A stretch of 64,000 nucleotides of DNA from assembly GCA_038120765.1 (NCBI GenBank), contig JAYOMI010000003.1, positions 31,818-95,817 of the forward strand, read 5' to 3'. The stretch comes from CAXBCP01 sp038120765. GTDB lineage: Bacteria > Pseudomonadota > Alphaproteobacteria > MPNO01 > UBA830. Made by a program: the position numbers and the translations under genes. The notes beneath the pieces are model-generated. The model was not told where the DNA came from. It was given only the letters and a program-made list of their open reading frames with translations, and ran no database searches. Shown here in pieces: positions 24,362 to 33,049 of this stretch (position 1 is the stretch's first letter; every line of letters begins with the position of its first letter).

Positions 24362-24949
24362 ATGGCGCGTTCCCTCGCATTCCGGAACCGGCGTCTCGCA
24401 CTGATTTCCTTCACCGTGGCCATCGGCATGGTGGGGGCATCCTATGCGGCTGTCCCGCTTTACGAGATTTTCTGCCAGGTCACGGGCTATGGCGGAACCA
24501 CCCAGGTCGCGGAGAGCGCGCCGGCCCGGGTACTGGAACGCAAGATGACCATTCGCTTCAACGCCGATGTCGGCAAGGCAATGCCGTGGCGGTTTGCGCC
24601 GGCACAGGACAAGGTCGAGGTCAGCGTCGGCGAACAGGGGCTTGCGTTCTATCGCGCGAAAAACCTGTCGGGCCGCACTATCACGGGCACGGCGACATTC
24701 AATGTCACTCCGGCAAAGGCAGGCCAGTATTTCAACAAGGTTGCCTGTTTCTGCTTTACCGAGCAGGAACTGAAACCCGGCGCCGAAGTGGACATGCCGG
24801 TGACGTTCTTTGTCGATCCCGAAATCGCGAACGACCCGAACCTGAACGAAGTTACGACGATCACGCTTAGCTATACTTTTTTCGAGACGGAGCCAGATCC
24901 CGACCGCACCGTGCGGAAGGTGACGGCGTCCGGAAACACAGACGGTTAA
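24362..24949 (+). CDS. ctaG: Cytochrome c oxidase assembly protein CtaG/Cox11
   Basis: Delivers copper to the CuB site of subunit I. 195 residues: an N-terminal membrane anchor (about 12-32) followed by a periplasmic immunoglobulin-like domain. The copper-binding pair is CFCF in NKVACFCFTEQ. PLYEIFCQVTGYGG and the FFVDPEIANDP block are diagnostic of the family. Start is the ATG at 24362, 2 nt after the small upstream gene. It lies in the standard operon position before ctaE. Confidence 0.96.
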   Translation: MARSLAFRNRRLALISFTVAIGMVGASYAAVPLYEIFCQVTGYGGTTQVAESAPARVLERKMTIRFNADVGKAMPWRFAPAQDKVEVSVGEQGLAFYRAKNLSGRTITGTATFNVTPAKAGQYFNKVACFCFTEQELKPGAEVDMPVTFFVDPEIANDPNLNEVTTITLSYTFFETEPDPDRTVRKVTASGNTDG

Positions 24950-24968
24950 ACAACGGAGCGGCAGCATC

Positions 24969-25799
24969 ATGGTCCCGCCATCAGACTCAGGCACCAGCGC
25001 CTCAGACTACGACTATCACGGCAACAAGCACCCTTATCACCTCGTTGATCCGAGCCCGTGGCCATTTGTGGGCTCGATGTCGGCGATGGTCATGATGATC
25101 GGCGCTGTCCTGTATATGCAGGACATTGCAAGCTGGGTCTTTATCCTCGGCCTGGTCGGTGTGCTCGGCACCATGGCCGGCTGGTTCTGGGAAGTGATCA
25201 AGGAAGCAGAGTATCGCGGTTTTCATAACCCGGTCGTCCAGGTCAGCATGCGCTACGGCATGGTGCTCTTCATCGCCTCCGAAGTGATGTTCTTCGTCGC
25301 ATGGTTCTGGGCGTATTTCAACGCCTCGCTCTTCCCGACGGTTCAGATCGAGGGCCAGTGGCCGCCGCCCGGCGTGCAGACCTTCGATACGTGGGACCTT
25401 CCCTTCCTCAACACGCTTATCCTGCTGACGTCCGGCATCACGGTGACCTGGGCGCATCACGCGCTTAAGGAAGGCAACCGGAAGCATTTCCTGCAGGGGC
25501 TGCTTCTGACCATCTTCCTCGGCATCTGCTTTACCTGCGTTCAGGCGTACGAATACAGCCACGCGGCGTTCGGTTTCCGGGACGGCATCTATTCGTCCAC
25601 GTTCTACATGGCGACCGGTTTCCATGGCTTCCATGTCCTGGTGGGGACCATCTTCCTCCTCGTCTGCTACTTCCGCGGACGGGCGGGGCACTTCAAGCCC
25701 GATCATCATTTCGGGTTCGAGGCGGCCGCCTGGTACTGGCATTTCGTTGACGTGGTATGGCTCTTCCTGTTCGTCAGCATTTACTGGTGGGGACGCTGA
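24969..25799 (+). CDS. ctaE: Cytochrome c oxidase subunit III
   Basis: The seven-helix subunit III of the aa3 oxidase, 276 residues. Typical segments: KHPYHLVDPSPWPF at the start, GMVLFIASEVMFFVAWFWAYF with the conserved membrane Glu, the QAYEYSHAAFGFRDGIY block and the C-terminal GFEAAAWYWHFVDVVWLFLF. Start is the ATG at 24969. A strong terminator follows 21 nt after the stop, so the core oxidase transcript can end here, with the DUF983 and SURF1 genes beyond it. Confidence 0.97.
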   Translation: MVPPSDSGTSASDYDYHGNKHPYHLVDPSPWPFVGSMSAMVMMIGAVLYMQDIASWVFILGLVGVLGTMAGWFWEVIKEAEYRGFHNPVVQVSMRYGMVLFIASEVMFFVAWFWAYFNASLFPTVQIEGQWPPPGVQTFDTWDLPFLNTLILLTSGITVTWAHHALKEGNRKHFLQGLLLTIFLGICFTCVQAYEYSHAAFGFRDGIYSSTFYMATGFHGFHVLVGTIFLLVCYFRGRAGHFKPDHHFGFEAAAWYWHFVDVVWLFLFVSIYWWGR

Positions 25800-25820
25800 T
25801 CCCAGATCGAGAGAATGGCC

Positions 25821-25854
25821 GGCGGGGCGCACACAGGGTGCCCCGCCGTTTTTC
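25821..25854 (+). terminator. Rho-independent terminator after ctaE
   Basis: An 8-bp GC stem, GGCGGGGC (25821-25828) and GCCCCGCC (25840-25847), with an 11-nt loop, is followed by GTTTTTC. The U-run ends only 3 nt before the start codon of the downstream DUF983 gene, so read-through or an alternate promoter must serve that gene. Confidence 0.9.
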
Positions 25855-25857
25855 TAT

Positions 25858-26241
25858 ATGACAGAGCCCCGGACCTGGCCGCGCCTCTCGCCCATGAGCA
25901 CTGGCCTCGCCTGCAAATGCCCGCGCTGCGGAAAAGGCCGGTTGTTCAACGGCCTTCTTGAAATCCGGGACACCTGTTCCCATTGCGGCCTTGATCTCAC
26001 ACCGCACGATACCGGCGATGGCGGGGCCGTGTTCGTCATCATGTTCCTGGGCGCGGTTACGGTTATTCTCGCACTCTGGATGGAAGCGGCCCTGGAGCCG
26101 CCGATCTGGGTCCATCTCCTCGTGTGGATCCCCGTGATCAGCATTATGTCTATCGTGCTTCTCCGGCCGTTCAAGGCCATCCTGGTCGGCCTGCACTACA
26201 AGAACCTCCGCCATAAGTACGAACGCGGCGATGACGTCTGA
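25858..26241 (+). CDS. DUF983 zinc-ribbon membrane protein
   Basis: A 127-residue DUF983 protein of the cytochrome oxidase neighbourhood. A zinc ribbon CPRCGKGRLF ... CSHCGLDL (about 20-45) is followed by two transmembrane helices (about 58-77 and 83-103), and RPFKAILVGLHYK ends the domain. The start at 25858 is supported because the PRLSPMSTGL segment after it is shared with relatives; no clear Shine-Dalgarno is seen and the oxidase terminator ends 3 nt upstream. SURF1 begins inside its last codons (11-nt overlap), suggesting coupling. The molecular role is unknown; the position suggests oxidase biogenesis. Confidence 0.85.
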   Translation: MTEPRTWPRLSPMSTGLACKCPRCGKGRLFNGLLEIRDTCSHCGLDLTPHDTGDGGAVFVIMFLGAVTVILALWMEAALEPPIWVHLLVWIPVISIMSIVLLRPFKAILVGLHYKNLRHKYERGDDV

Positions 26242-26947
26242 CCGCCCGCGGTTCCGGGTGAGCCTGTGGATGACCGTCTTCGCGGTCCCGAGCCTGGTGA
26301 TACTGGTCGGGCTCGGCGTGTGGCAGTTGCAGCGTCTCGAATGGAAAGAAAACCTGATCGCGGACCGTCTTGAACGGATGTCCGCGCCCGCGGTCGAGTT
26401 GCGGGCCGTACCCGATGCAGGATGGCGGGCTTTTGAATTGCGGGCGGTGCGGACGCGCGGGGTTTATGTCCACGAAAAATCGCTGGAAATCACGAGCCGC
26501 ACCAATAACGGCCGGCCGGGTGTCCACGTGATAACGCCGCTCGTCCTGTCGGACGGATCGGGCACAGTGCTGGTCAATCGTGGCTGGGCGCCGCCTGTCC
26601 GGGAGCGAAATCCCGCAGAGTTCCGGCGTCCTGACGGGGTCGTGCTGGTAGAGGGGTTCCTGCGTGCAGGGGCAAAGACCAGCGCGTGGGTGCCGGAGAA
26701 CGAACCCGCCAAGGATATCTGGTTCTACGCCGATGCGCCCGCGATGGCGCAAGCCCGCGGTTTGGACAATGTTAAGCCATATCTCGTCGAACTCGCGCCC
26801 GGTGCGGCGGCGGGTGTGTATCCCATCCCCGGGCAGACCATCACGGCGGTGCGCAACAATCATCTGCAATACGCTGTGACCTGGTTCGGCCTTGCCGCCA
26901 CGCTGGTGGTGATCTACGTCATCTTTCAGATACGTCGCCGCGATTAG
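26231..26947 (+). CDS. SURF1-family cytochrome oxidase assembly factor
   Basis: A 238-residue SURF1 protein, which helps insert haem A into subunit I. It has two transmembrane helices, near the N terminus (about 11-32) and the C terminus (about 210-232), flanking a periplasmic domain. Family motifs seen: GLGVWQLQRLEWKE, HVITPLVLSDG followed by VLVNRGWAPP, and the C-terminal NNHLQYAVTWFGLA. It overlaps the DUF983 gene by 11 nt. The position at the end of the oxidase cluster fits the role. Confidence 0.95.
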   Translation: MTSDRPRFRVSLWMTVFAVPSLVILVGLGVWQLQRLEWKENLIADRLERMSAPAVELRAVPDAGWRAFELRAVRTRGVYVHEKSLEITSRTNNGRPGVHVITPLVLSDGSGTVLVNRGWAPPVRERNPAEFRRPDGVVLVEGFLRAGAKTSAWVPENEPAKDIWFYADAPAMAQARGLDNVKPYLVELAPGAAAGVYPIPGQTITAVRNNHLQYAVTWFGLAATLVVIYVIFQIRRRD

Positions 26948-26957
26948 GGAAAATCCA

Positions 26958-28442
26958 TTGTCCGCCTATCAGGAACTCGAAAAACGCTTCAAGCGCATGG
27001 CCGCCCTCGGGGAGGCCGCGGGCATGCTGCATTGGGACATGTCGGTCCTGATGCCGTCGGGTGGAACAGCATCGCGCGTAGAGCAGTTGTCGGCCCTGAA
27101 ACTGACGACCCATGAAATGAAAACCGATCCGCGCCTCGCGGAATTGCTGGATGAAGCCGAGGCAGACGCACCAGCGGAGTCATGGCAGGCCGCCAACCTG
27201 CGCGAGATGCGTCGCAGCTGGATTCATGCGAACGCCGTGGATGCCGACCTCGTCGATGCCGCGACGCGGGCATGCTCGGCCTGCGAAATGGTCTGGCGCG
27301 AAGCCCGTCCCGCAAACGACTATGCCCGCGCGCTGCCTTATCTGGAAGAAGTGCTGAGTCTCAGCCGCCAGGAGGCCGCCGCGAAGGCCGCCGCGCTCGG
27401 CCGGTCGCCTTACGAGGCGCTGCTGGACCAGTACGAGCCCGATGGCAGTACGGCGCGGATAGATGCCCTGTTTGCGGATTTGTCGGCCTTCCTGCCCGAT
27501 TTTCTGGAAACCGCCCTGTCGCGCCAGGCGGCACGGGGCGTCGGCAAACTGCCGGAAGGCCCGTTTCCCGCGGAAAAACAGCGCGGTCTCGGCGAACGGC
27601 TGATGCGCACCCTGGGATTCGATTTCGAGGCCGGGCGGCTGGATGTCAGCCTGCACCCGTTCTGCGGCGGCGTGCCGGGCGATGTGCGTATCACGACGCG
27701 CTACACCGAGGACGATTTTACCCAGAGCCTGATGGGTGTGCTCCACGAAACCGGTCATGCGCTGTATGAAATGGGCCTACCCGATGACTGGCGCTACCAG
27801 CCGGTCGGCGCCGCCCGCGGCATGGCCCTGCATGAGAGCCAGTCCCTGCTGATAGAGATGCAGGCCTGCCGCAGCCGGGAGTACCTCGAATTCGCCGCCC
27901 CGCTGATGCGCGAAACCTTCGATGGCGCCGGGCCGGTTTGGGAGGCCGATAATCTGTACCGGCTGTATACCCGGGTCGATCGCAGCTTTGTCCGCGTGGA
28001 CGCGGACGAGGTGACCTATCCGGCCCATGTCATCCTGCGCTACCGGCTGGAAAGCGCACTGATCGCCGGTGATCTGAAACTTGCCGACCTGCCCGGCGCC
28101 TGGAATGACGGCATGGAAGAACTGCTCGGTATCCGCCCGCCGGAAGACCGGCTCGGCTGCCTGCAGGATATTCACTGGTACGACGGCGCCTGGGGCTATT
28201 TCCCGACCTATACGATGGGCGCGATGGCGGCGGCGCAGTTATTCGCCGCGGCGAAGGAGGCCCGGCCCGAAATACCGGAAGGTATCTCGAAGGGCGATTT
28301 CGCACCGCTGGTCGGGTGGATGAGGGAAAATCTGCATTCAAAGGCGTCGTCGGGATCGACGGACGAACTGATGCAGGCCGCGACGGGCAGGCCGCTCGGT
28401 ACGGAAGCATTCAAGGCGCATCTGCAGGCGCGCTACGGCTGA
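26958..28442 (+). CDS. M32-family metallocarboxypeptidase (Taq type)
   Basis: A 494-residue zinc carboxypeptidase of family M32. The zinc motif HETGH is at 263-267 (MGVLHETGHALYEMG). Other family markers are GMLHWDMSVLMP near the start, HPFCGGVPGDVRITTRY ahead of the zinc site, and the C-terminal DIHWYDGAWGYFPTYTMGAM. The start is a TTG at 26958, 10 nt after SURF1. It removes C-terminal residues from peptides in the cytosol. It is not normally part of oxidase clusters, so cotranscription with SURF1 may be only positional. Confidence 0.94.
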   Translation: MSAYQELEKRFKRMAALGEAAGMLHWDMSVLMPSGGTASRVEQLSALKLTTHEMKTDPRLAELLDEAEADAPAESWQAANLREMRRSWIHANAVDADLVDAATRACSACEMVWREARPANDYARALPYLEEVLSLSRQEAAAKAAALGRSPYEALLDQYEPDGSTARIDALFADLSAFLPDFLETALSRQAARGVGKLPEGPFPAEKQRGLGERLMRTLGFDFEAGRLDVSLHPFCGGVPGDVRITTRYTEDDFTQSLMGVLHETGHALYEMGLPDDWRYQPVGAARGMALHESQSLLIEMQACRSREYLEFAAPLMRETFDGAGPVWEADNLYRLYTRVDRSFVRVDADEVTYPAHVILRYRLESALIAGDLKLADLPGAWNDGMEELLGIRPPEDRLGCLQDIHWYDGAWGYFPTYTMGAMAAAQLFAAAKEARPEIPEGISKGDFAPLVGWMRENLHSKASSGSTDELMQAATGRPLGTEAFKAHLQARYG

Positions 28443-28479
28443 CCCCGAAATGTCATATCGGGCTGCTATCAAGACCGCC

Positions 28480-29529
28480 ATGAGGTTACGCTGCGCTGTC
28501 CTTGTTCTCGCCCTCCTGGGGGCCGGTTGTGCCGGCACCGCAGAACAATCCCTGTCCCTGTCACGGTCCCAGACCCCGGCACTGACACGCATCGCCTTCG
28601 GGTCCTGTGCGGACCAGAACCGGCCGCAGCCGATCTGGGGGTCGGTGCTGGCCTACCAGCCGCAGGCATTTCTGTTTCTTGGCGACAACGTATATGGCGA
28701 TGTTTCGTCTTCCGCGATGACGGAACTCAAGGCTGCATATGAAAAAGCGCGGAGTATCCCGGGAATATCGAAACTTCGGGCGCAGACCCGCGTACTGGCG
28801 ACGTGGGACGATCACGATTACGGATTGAACGACGGTGGCGCCGGATTTCCTTTCCGGACACAGGCGAAGGCGCTGTTCCTGGACCACTGGCAGGTGCCGG
28901 CGGATGATGAGCGGCGCACCCGTCCCGGTATCTATTTTTCCCGTCTCGAGGGGCCGCCGGTCCGCCGCGTACAGATCATCATGCTCGATACGCGCAGTTT
29001 CCGGTCCGATCTTGTTTCGACCGGCAAGCGCCGTCCGAAATATGCGCCGGACCCGGATCCCCGTAAAACGCTTCTCGGCGCGGAACAGTGGGAATGGCTC
29101 AGGTCGGAACTCGGGAAACCGGCCGACATCAGGCTGCTCGTGTCCTCGATCCAGGTTCTTGCGGATGGCCATGGCTGGGAGCGGTGGGGGAACCTGCCGG
29201 CGGAGCGTCAGAGACTTTTCGCTCTTCTGCGAGACACCCGCGCCACCGGGGTGGTCCTGCTTTCCGGAGACAGGCATTTCGGCGCGATTTATGCCCGGAA
29301 ATCGGCCGTTTCCTACCCGCTTTACGAAATAACCTCCAGTTCGCTCAACCGTCCCTGGCGGGATGCGGATGAAAAAGGGCCGCACCAGACCGTGGCCGCG
29401 CTCGGAACCGAAAACTTCGGGACGATCGACATCGACTGGACGAACAGGACCGTTCTGCTCGCCCTCCGCGACATCGCCGGCCGGATTGTCCGACGCCAGG
29501 CCGTCAGGATTAACGATCTCGCCGGCTGA
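28480..29529 (+). CDS. PhoD-like metallophosphatase lipoprotein
   Basis: A predicted lipoprotein of 349 residues with the lipobox LGAGC after a basic MRLRC start. The mature part is a PhoD-type phosphatase/phosphodiesterase: IAFGSCADQ, FLFLGDNVYGD, ATWDDHDYGLND and VLLSGDRHFG are the metal-binding blocks of the calcineurin-like PhoD family. Start taken at the ATG at 28480; one at 28450 is also in frame and would lengthen the n-region. The substrate is unknown (phosphate mono- or diesters). No Tat RR motif, unlike classical PhoD. It lies 37 nt after the M32 gene. Confidence 0.88.
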   Translation: MRLRCAVLVLALLGAGCAGTAEQSLSLSRSQTPALTRIAFGSCADQNRPQPIWGSVLAYQPQAFLFLGDNVYGDVSSSAMTELKAAYEKARSIPGISKLRAQTRVLATWDDHDYGLNDGGAGFPFRTQAKALFLDHWQVPADDERRTRPGIYFSRLEGPPVRRVQIIMLDTRSFRSDLVSTGKRRPKYAPDPDPRKTLLGAEQWEWLRSELGKPADIRLLVSSIQVLADGHGWERWGNLPAERQRLFALLRDTRATGVVLLSGDRHFGAIYARKSAVSYPLYEITSSSLNRPWRDADEKGPHQTVAALGTENFGTIDIDWTNRTVLLALRDIAGRIVRRQAVRINDLAG

Positions 29530-29545
29530 TTTCCCGTATTCCCGT

Positions 29546-29573
29546 TTGACTTGCCCGCTTGCCGGACTAAATT
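29546..29573 (+). promoter_or_regulatory. Sigma70-like promoter for thrC
   Basis: TTGACT (29546-29551), a 16-nt spacer, then TAAATT (29568-29573), 24 nt before the thrC start. The -35 matches 5 of 6 consensus bases and the -10 matches 4 of 6. Confidence 0.45.
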
Positions 29574-29597
29574 CCGCGCGTTCATAAGGATTTGCCC

Positions 29598-30998
29598 GTG
29601 AAATACGTATCGACCCGCGGCGAGGCGCCTGTTCTCGCCTTTGACGATGTTCTTCTCGCCGGCCTGGCGTCGGATGGCGGACTGTATGTGCCGGAAGAAT
29701 GGCCCCGGTTCTCGCAGGAAGATCTCTCATCCATGGCCGGGATGTCCTATGCGGAAATCGCCTACCAGGTCATCCGGCCCTTCGTCGGCGGTACCATCGC
29801 GGATACCGATCTGGCGCATATGATCGACGAGACCTATGCCGGTTTCGGTCATGCCGCGGTTGCGCCGCTCAGACAGATCGGCTCCAACGACTGGCTGATG
29901 GAGCTGTTTCAGGGGCCGACGCTGGCGTTCAAGGATTTCGCCCTGCAGCTGGTCGGGCGCATGTTCGCCCACGTGCTGGCGGCCCGCGGAGAGCGGGTGA
30001 CCATCGTCGGCGCGACGTCCGGCGATACCGGTTCTGCCGCGATAGAAGCCTGCCGCAACCGCGAAAACATCGACATTTTCATCCTGTTTCCCGAAGGCCG
30101 GGTATCGCCTGTACAGCAGCGCCAGATGACCACGGTGGACAGTGCCAATGTCCATTCGATCGCTGTTGCCGGCACGTTCGACGACTGCCAGGACCTCGTA
30201 AAGGCGATGTTCAACGACGCACAATTCCGTAAGGCGCAGAACCTGTCGGCGGTGAACTCGATCAACTGGGCCCGGGTAATGGCGCAGATCGTCTATTACG
30301 TGGTCGCCGCCGTTCGTCTCGGCGCCCCGGCGCGTCATGTAAGCTTTGCGGTACCGACCGGTAATTTCGGCAATGTGTTCGCCGGCTGGGGAGCGTGGAA
30401 ATGCGGCCTGCCGATAGACCGGCTGGTCGTCGGCACCAACAGCAACGATATCCTTTTCCGGTTTTTCGAAACCGGCGAGATGAAAATGGCCGGGGTGGAA
30501 CCCACCCTGTCGCCCAGCATGGATATCCAGGTGTCCAGCAACTTCGAACGCCTGCTGTTCGATATGCTGGATGGCGACGGCGCGGCGGTGCGGGACTGGA
30601 TCGCCGATTTCCGGAAATCCGGCTCGATGCAGGTCGACGATGTCCGCCTTGCAGCCGCCCGCGATAAGATTTCAGCCTCCCGGCTGGACGACGAGGGCAC
30701 GCGTCGCGTGATCCGCGAGATGTACGCGACCACTGGAGAACTGCTTGATCCGCATAGCGCGATCGGCGTCGATGCCGGTCGCAGGTGTCGGGGCGACGCG
30801 GCGGTGCCGATGGTCGCGCTGGCGACGGCACACCCCGCCAAGTTCCCGGACGCCGTCAAAGAGGCAACCGGCATTCATCCGGACCTGCCCGAACGGATGA
30901 GCGATCTGTTCGAGCGTGACGAGAAGTTCGAGAGGCTGCCCAACGATATTTCCGCCGTGCAGGATTTTGTCCGCCACGCGGTCGAAGCCCGTTCATGA
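29598..30998 (+). CDS. thrC: Threonine synthase ThrC
   Basis: Converts O-phosphohomoserine to threonine with PLP. 466 residues. Typical markers: KYVSTRGEAP at the start, the PLP-lysine block GPTLAFKDFALQ, GATSGDTGSAAIEA, and SFAVPTGNFGNVFAG. The start is set at the GTG at 29598, which gives the family's M-K-Y-x-STRG N terminus and has AAGGA 7 nt upstream; a TTG six bases earlier is too close to the ribosome site. It overlaps the M16 protease gene by 4 nt (ATGA). Its substrate comes from ThrB, encoded at 40.3-41.3 kb. Confidence 0.96.
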   Translation: MKYVSTRGEAPVLAFDDVLLAGLASDGGLYVPEEWPRFSQEDLSSMAGMSYAEIAYQVIRPFVGGTIADTDLAHMIDETYAGFGHAAVAPLRQIGSNDWLMELFQGPTLAFKDFALQLVGRMFAHVLAARGERVTIVGATSGDTGSAAIEACRNRENIDIFILFPEGRVSPVQQRQMTTVDSANVHSIAVAGTFDDCQDLVKAMFNDAQFRKAQNLSAVNSINWARVMAQIVYYVVAAVRLGAPARHVSFAVPTGNFGNVFAGWGAWKCGLPIDRLVVGTNSNDILFRFFETGEMKMAGVEPTLSPSMDIQVSSNFERLLFDMLDGDGAAVRDWIADFRKSGSMQVDDVRLAAARDKISASRLDDEGTRRVIREMYATTGELLDPHSAIGVDAGRRCRGDAAVPMVALATAHPAKFPDAVKEATGIHPDLPERMSDLFERDEKFERLPNDISAVQDFVRHAVEARS

Positions 30999-32257
30999 CG
31001 ATCAACCAGGCAACCCTTCCGGGCGGCATGCGGCTTGTCACCGACAGGATGGATTCCGTCGAAAGCATTTCTCTCGGCGTCTGGGTCAATGCCGGCGCGC
31101 GCAATGAATCGGCGGATATCAACGGCGTTTCGCACCTCCTCGAACATATGGCGTTCAAGGGCACGGCACGCCGCTCCGCATTGGATATCGCGGTCGAGAT
31201 CGAAAATGTCGGCGGTCACCTCAACGCCTATACGTCTCGGGAATCCACTGTTTACTACGCAACCGTGCTCAAGGAGGATGCGGCGCTCGCACTCGATATC
31301 GTGTCCGACATTCTCCTGAATTCGACCTTTGCAGATGAAGAGCTGGCGCGCGAACGCGCGGTCGTTCTGCAGGAAATCGGTCAGGCGAACGATACGCCCG
31401 ACGACATTATCTTCGATACGTTCCAGGAAACCGCCTATCCGGACCAGCCGCTCGGCCGGGCGATCCTGGGGACGGCGGACATTGTAAGCACGATGCCGCG
31501 CGACACGCTCAAAGGGTATATCGACGCCCAGTACGGCAGCGACCGGATGATCCTGTCCGCCGCCGGAAACCTGGACCATGACACGCTGGCGGGTCTCGCC
31601 GAAAAAGCGTTCGGCGGCGTCAGGGCCTCTCGGGCAGAGGCGCCGCAGCCCGGCGTGTACATTGGCGGAGACAGCCGGGAGATCCGCGATCTCGAACAGG
31701 CGCATCTGGTGATGGGCTTCGAGGGCGTCGGCTACGGTGACGATGATTATTATGCACTCGCCGTCCTTTCGACCGCGCTCGGCGGCGGGATGTCTTCGCG
31801 GCTGTTCCAGGAGGTCCGCGAAAAGCGGGGGCTGGTCTATTCGATCTACACGTTTTCATCCGCCTATCAGGACGGCGGATTGTTCGGCCTGTATGCAGGG
31901 ACGGGCGAGGCGGAGGTTGCCGAACTGGTCTCCGTGGTCTGCGACGAGCTGCGCCGTGCCGCGGCGGACACCATGGCGGAGGACGAGGTCGCCCGCTCGC
32001 GGGCCCAGATCAAGGCCGGCATTCTGATGTCCCTGGAAAGCACGTCGTCCCGGGCCGAGCGGATCGCTCGCCATCTGCAGGTTTACGACCGTGTCATCCC
32101 GGTGGATGAAATCGCCCGCCGGATCAATTCGGTCACTGCGGAAGACGTCCGCCGGGTGGCAGAACGTTTGCTGACCTCGAACCCGACTCTGACGGCGCTT
32201 GGTCCGGTCGGCGGCCTTCAGGATTACGATACCGTCAAAGCGCGGCTGATTTCGTAA
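30995..32257 (+). CDS. M16-family zinc peptidase (mitochondrial processing peptidase-like)
   Basis: A 420-residue M16 protease related to the beta subunit of mitochondrial processing peptidase. The inverted zinc motif HLLEH is at 47-51, with downstream glutamates in ELARERAVVLQEI as third ligand. SRLFQEVREKRGLVYSIY (Arg/Tyr substrate-contacting segment) lies in the C-terminal half. The gene overlaps thrC by ATGA, an arrangement widely conserved in alphaproteobacteria. No signal peptide is evident, so it probably acts in the cytosol. Confidence 0.95.
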   Translation: MTINQATLPGGMRLVTDRMDSVESISLGVWVNAGARNESADINGVSHLLEHMAFKGTARRSALDIAVEIENVGGHLNAYTSRESTVYYATVLKEDAALALDIVSDILLNSTFADEELARERAVVLQEIGQANDTPDDIIFDTFQETAYPDQPLGRAILGTADIVSTMPRDTLKGYIDAQYGSDRMILSAAGNLDHDTLAGLAEKAFGGVRASRAEAPQPGVYIGGDSREIRDLEQAHLVMGFEGVGYGDDDYYALAVLSTALGGGMSSRLFQEVREKRGLVYSIYTFSSAYQDGGLFGLYAGTGEAEVAELVSVVCDELRRAAADTMAEDEVARSRAQIKAGILMSLESTSSRAERIARHLQVYDRVIPVDEIARRINSVTAEDVRRVAERLLTSNPTLTALGPVGGLQDYDTVKARLIS

Positions 32258-32284
32258 ATCACCCTTGCCAGGCGGTGCCGACGA

Positions 32285-32872
32285 CTAGGCGTGTCCGGCG
32301 TCGCCTGACAGCATCGACACGTCGATTCCGAGTTTGGCCAGCGCGCCCTGCCAGACCGCCTGCGGGTCCGAATTGAAGACAAGGGTATCGTCGGCCGGCA
32401 CCGACAGCCATCCATTGGCCTGAATTTCCGAATCGAGCTGTCCCGGACCCCAGCCGGCATAGCCGAGAGCCAGCAGGCTGTTGCGCGGACCGTCGCCTTC
32501 TGCGATGTCGCGCAGAATGTCGGTCGTGGCGGTCATGGCGATCGTTTCGTCAATGACCATGGTAGCGTCCTGAATGTAATCGGCGGAATGCAGCACGAAG
32601 CCGCGCCCGGATTCCACCGGACCGCCGAAATGGACGCGGATATCGTTTCCGCGGGGTGAGGCGGACAGGCCGAGCTGATCGAGAAGGTCCGGAAAATCGA
32701 TGTTCTCCATCACCTTGTTGACGACAAGGCCCATTGCCCCGTCTTCGGTATGGGCGCACATGTAGATGACCGTCTTGGCGAATCTTTCGTCAAGCATCTG
32801 GGGCATGGCGACCAGAAGCTGGCCGGCAAGATAACCGTCATCGTTTTTCATGTTGTCCGAGCTGTCCGTCAT
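32285..32872 (-). CDS. yqgE: YqgE/AlgH-family protein
   Basis: A 195-residue YqgE (AlgH) protein. Markers: LAGQLLVAMPQMLDERFAKTVIYMCAH, GAMGLVVNK, VHFGGPVESGRGFVLH and the ALGYAGWGPGQLDSEIQANGW block. The function is not settled; it is often linked with the RuvC-like YqgF, which is absent here. It converges with the M16 gene and is divergent from the DsbD-like gene across 177 nt. Confidence 0.94.
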   Translation of the reverse strand: MTDSSDNMKNDDGYLAGQLLVAMPQMLDERFAKTVIYMCAHTEDGAMGLVVNKVMENIDFPDLLDQLGLSASPRGNDIRVHFGGPVESGRGFVLHSADYIQDATMVIDETIAMTATTDILRDIAEGDGPRNSLLALGYAGWGPGQLDSEIQANGWLSVPADDTLVFNSDPQAVWQGALAKLGIDVSMLSGDAGHA

Positions 32873-33049
32873 GGTGCACCTGTATCTTCGTTCTGTCCTG
32901 AATGCGGCGGAATGCCCCGGTTTCCGCCCTGGCAGCGCTCTACACGCAAAGTTTATGAAGCGGGTCCAAATTTTGAACCCCGTGTGCTGTCCAGAGTGTT
33001 ACCTTGCCATATATTATAGGCCAAGTTGCAGTAAAGAGTGAATGCCAAC

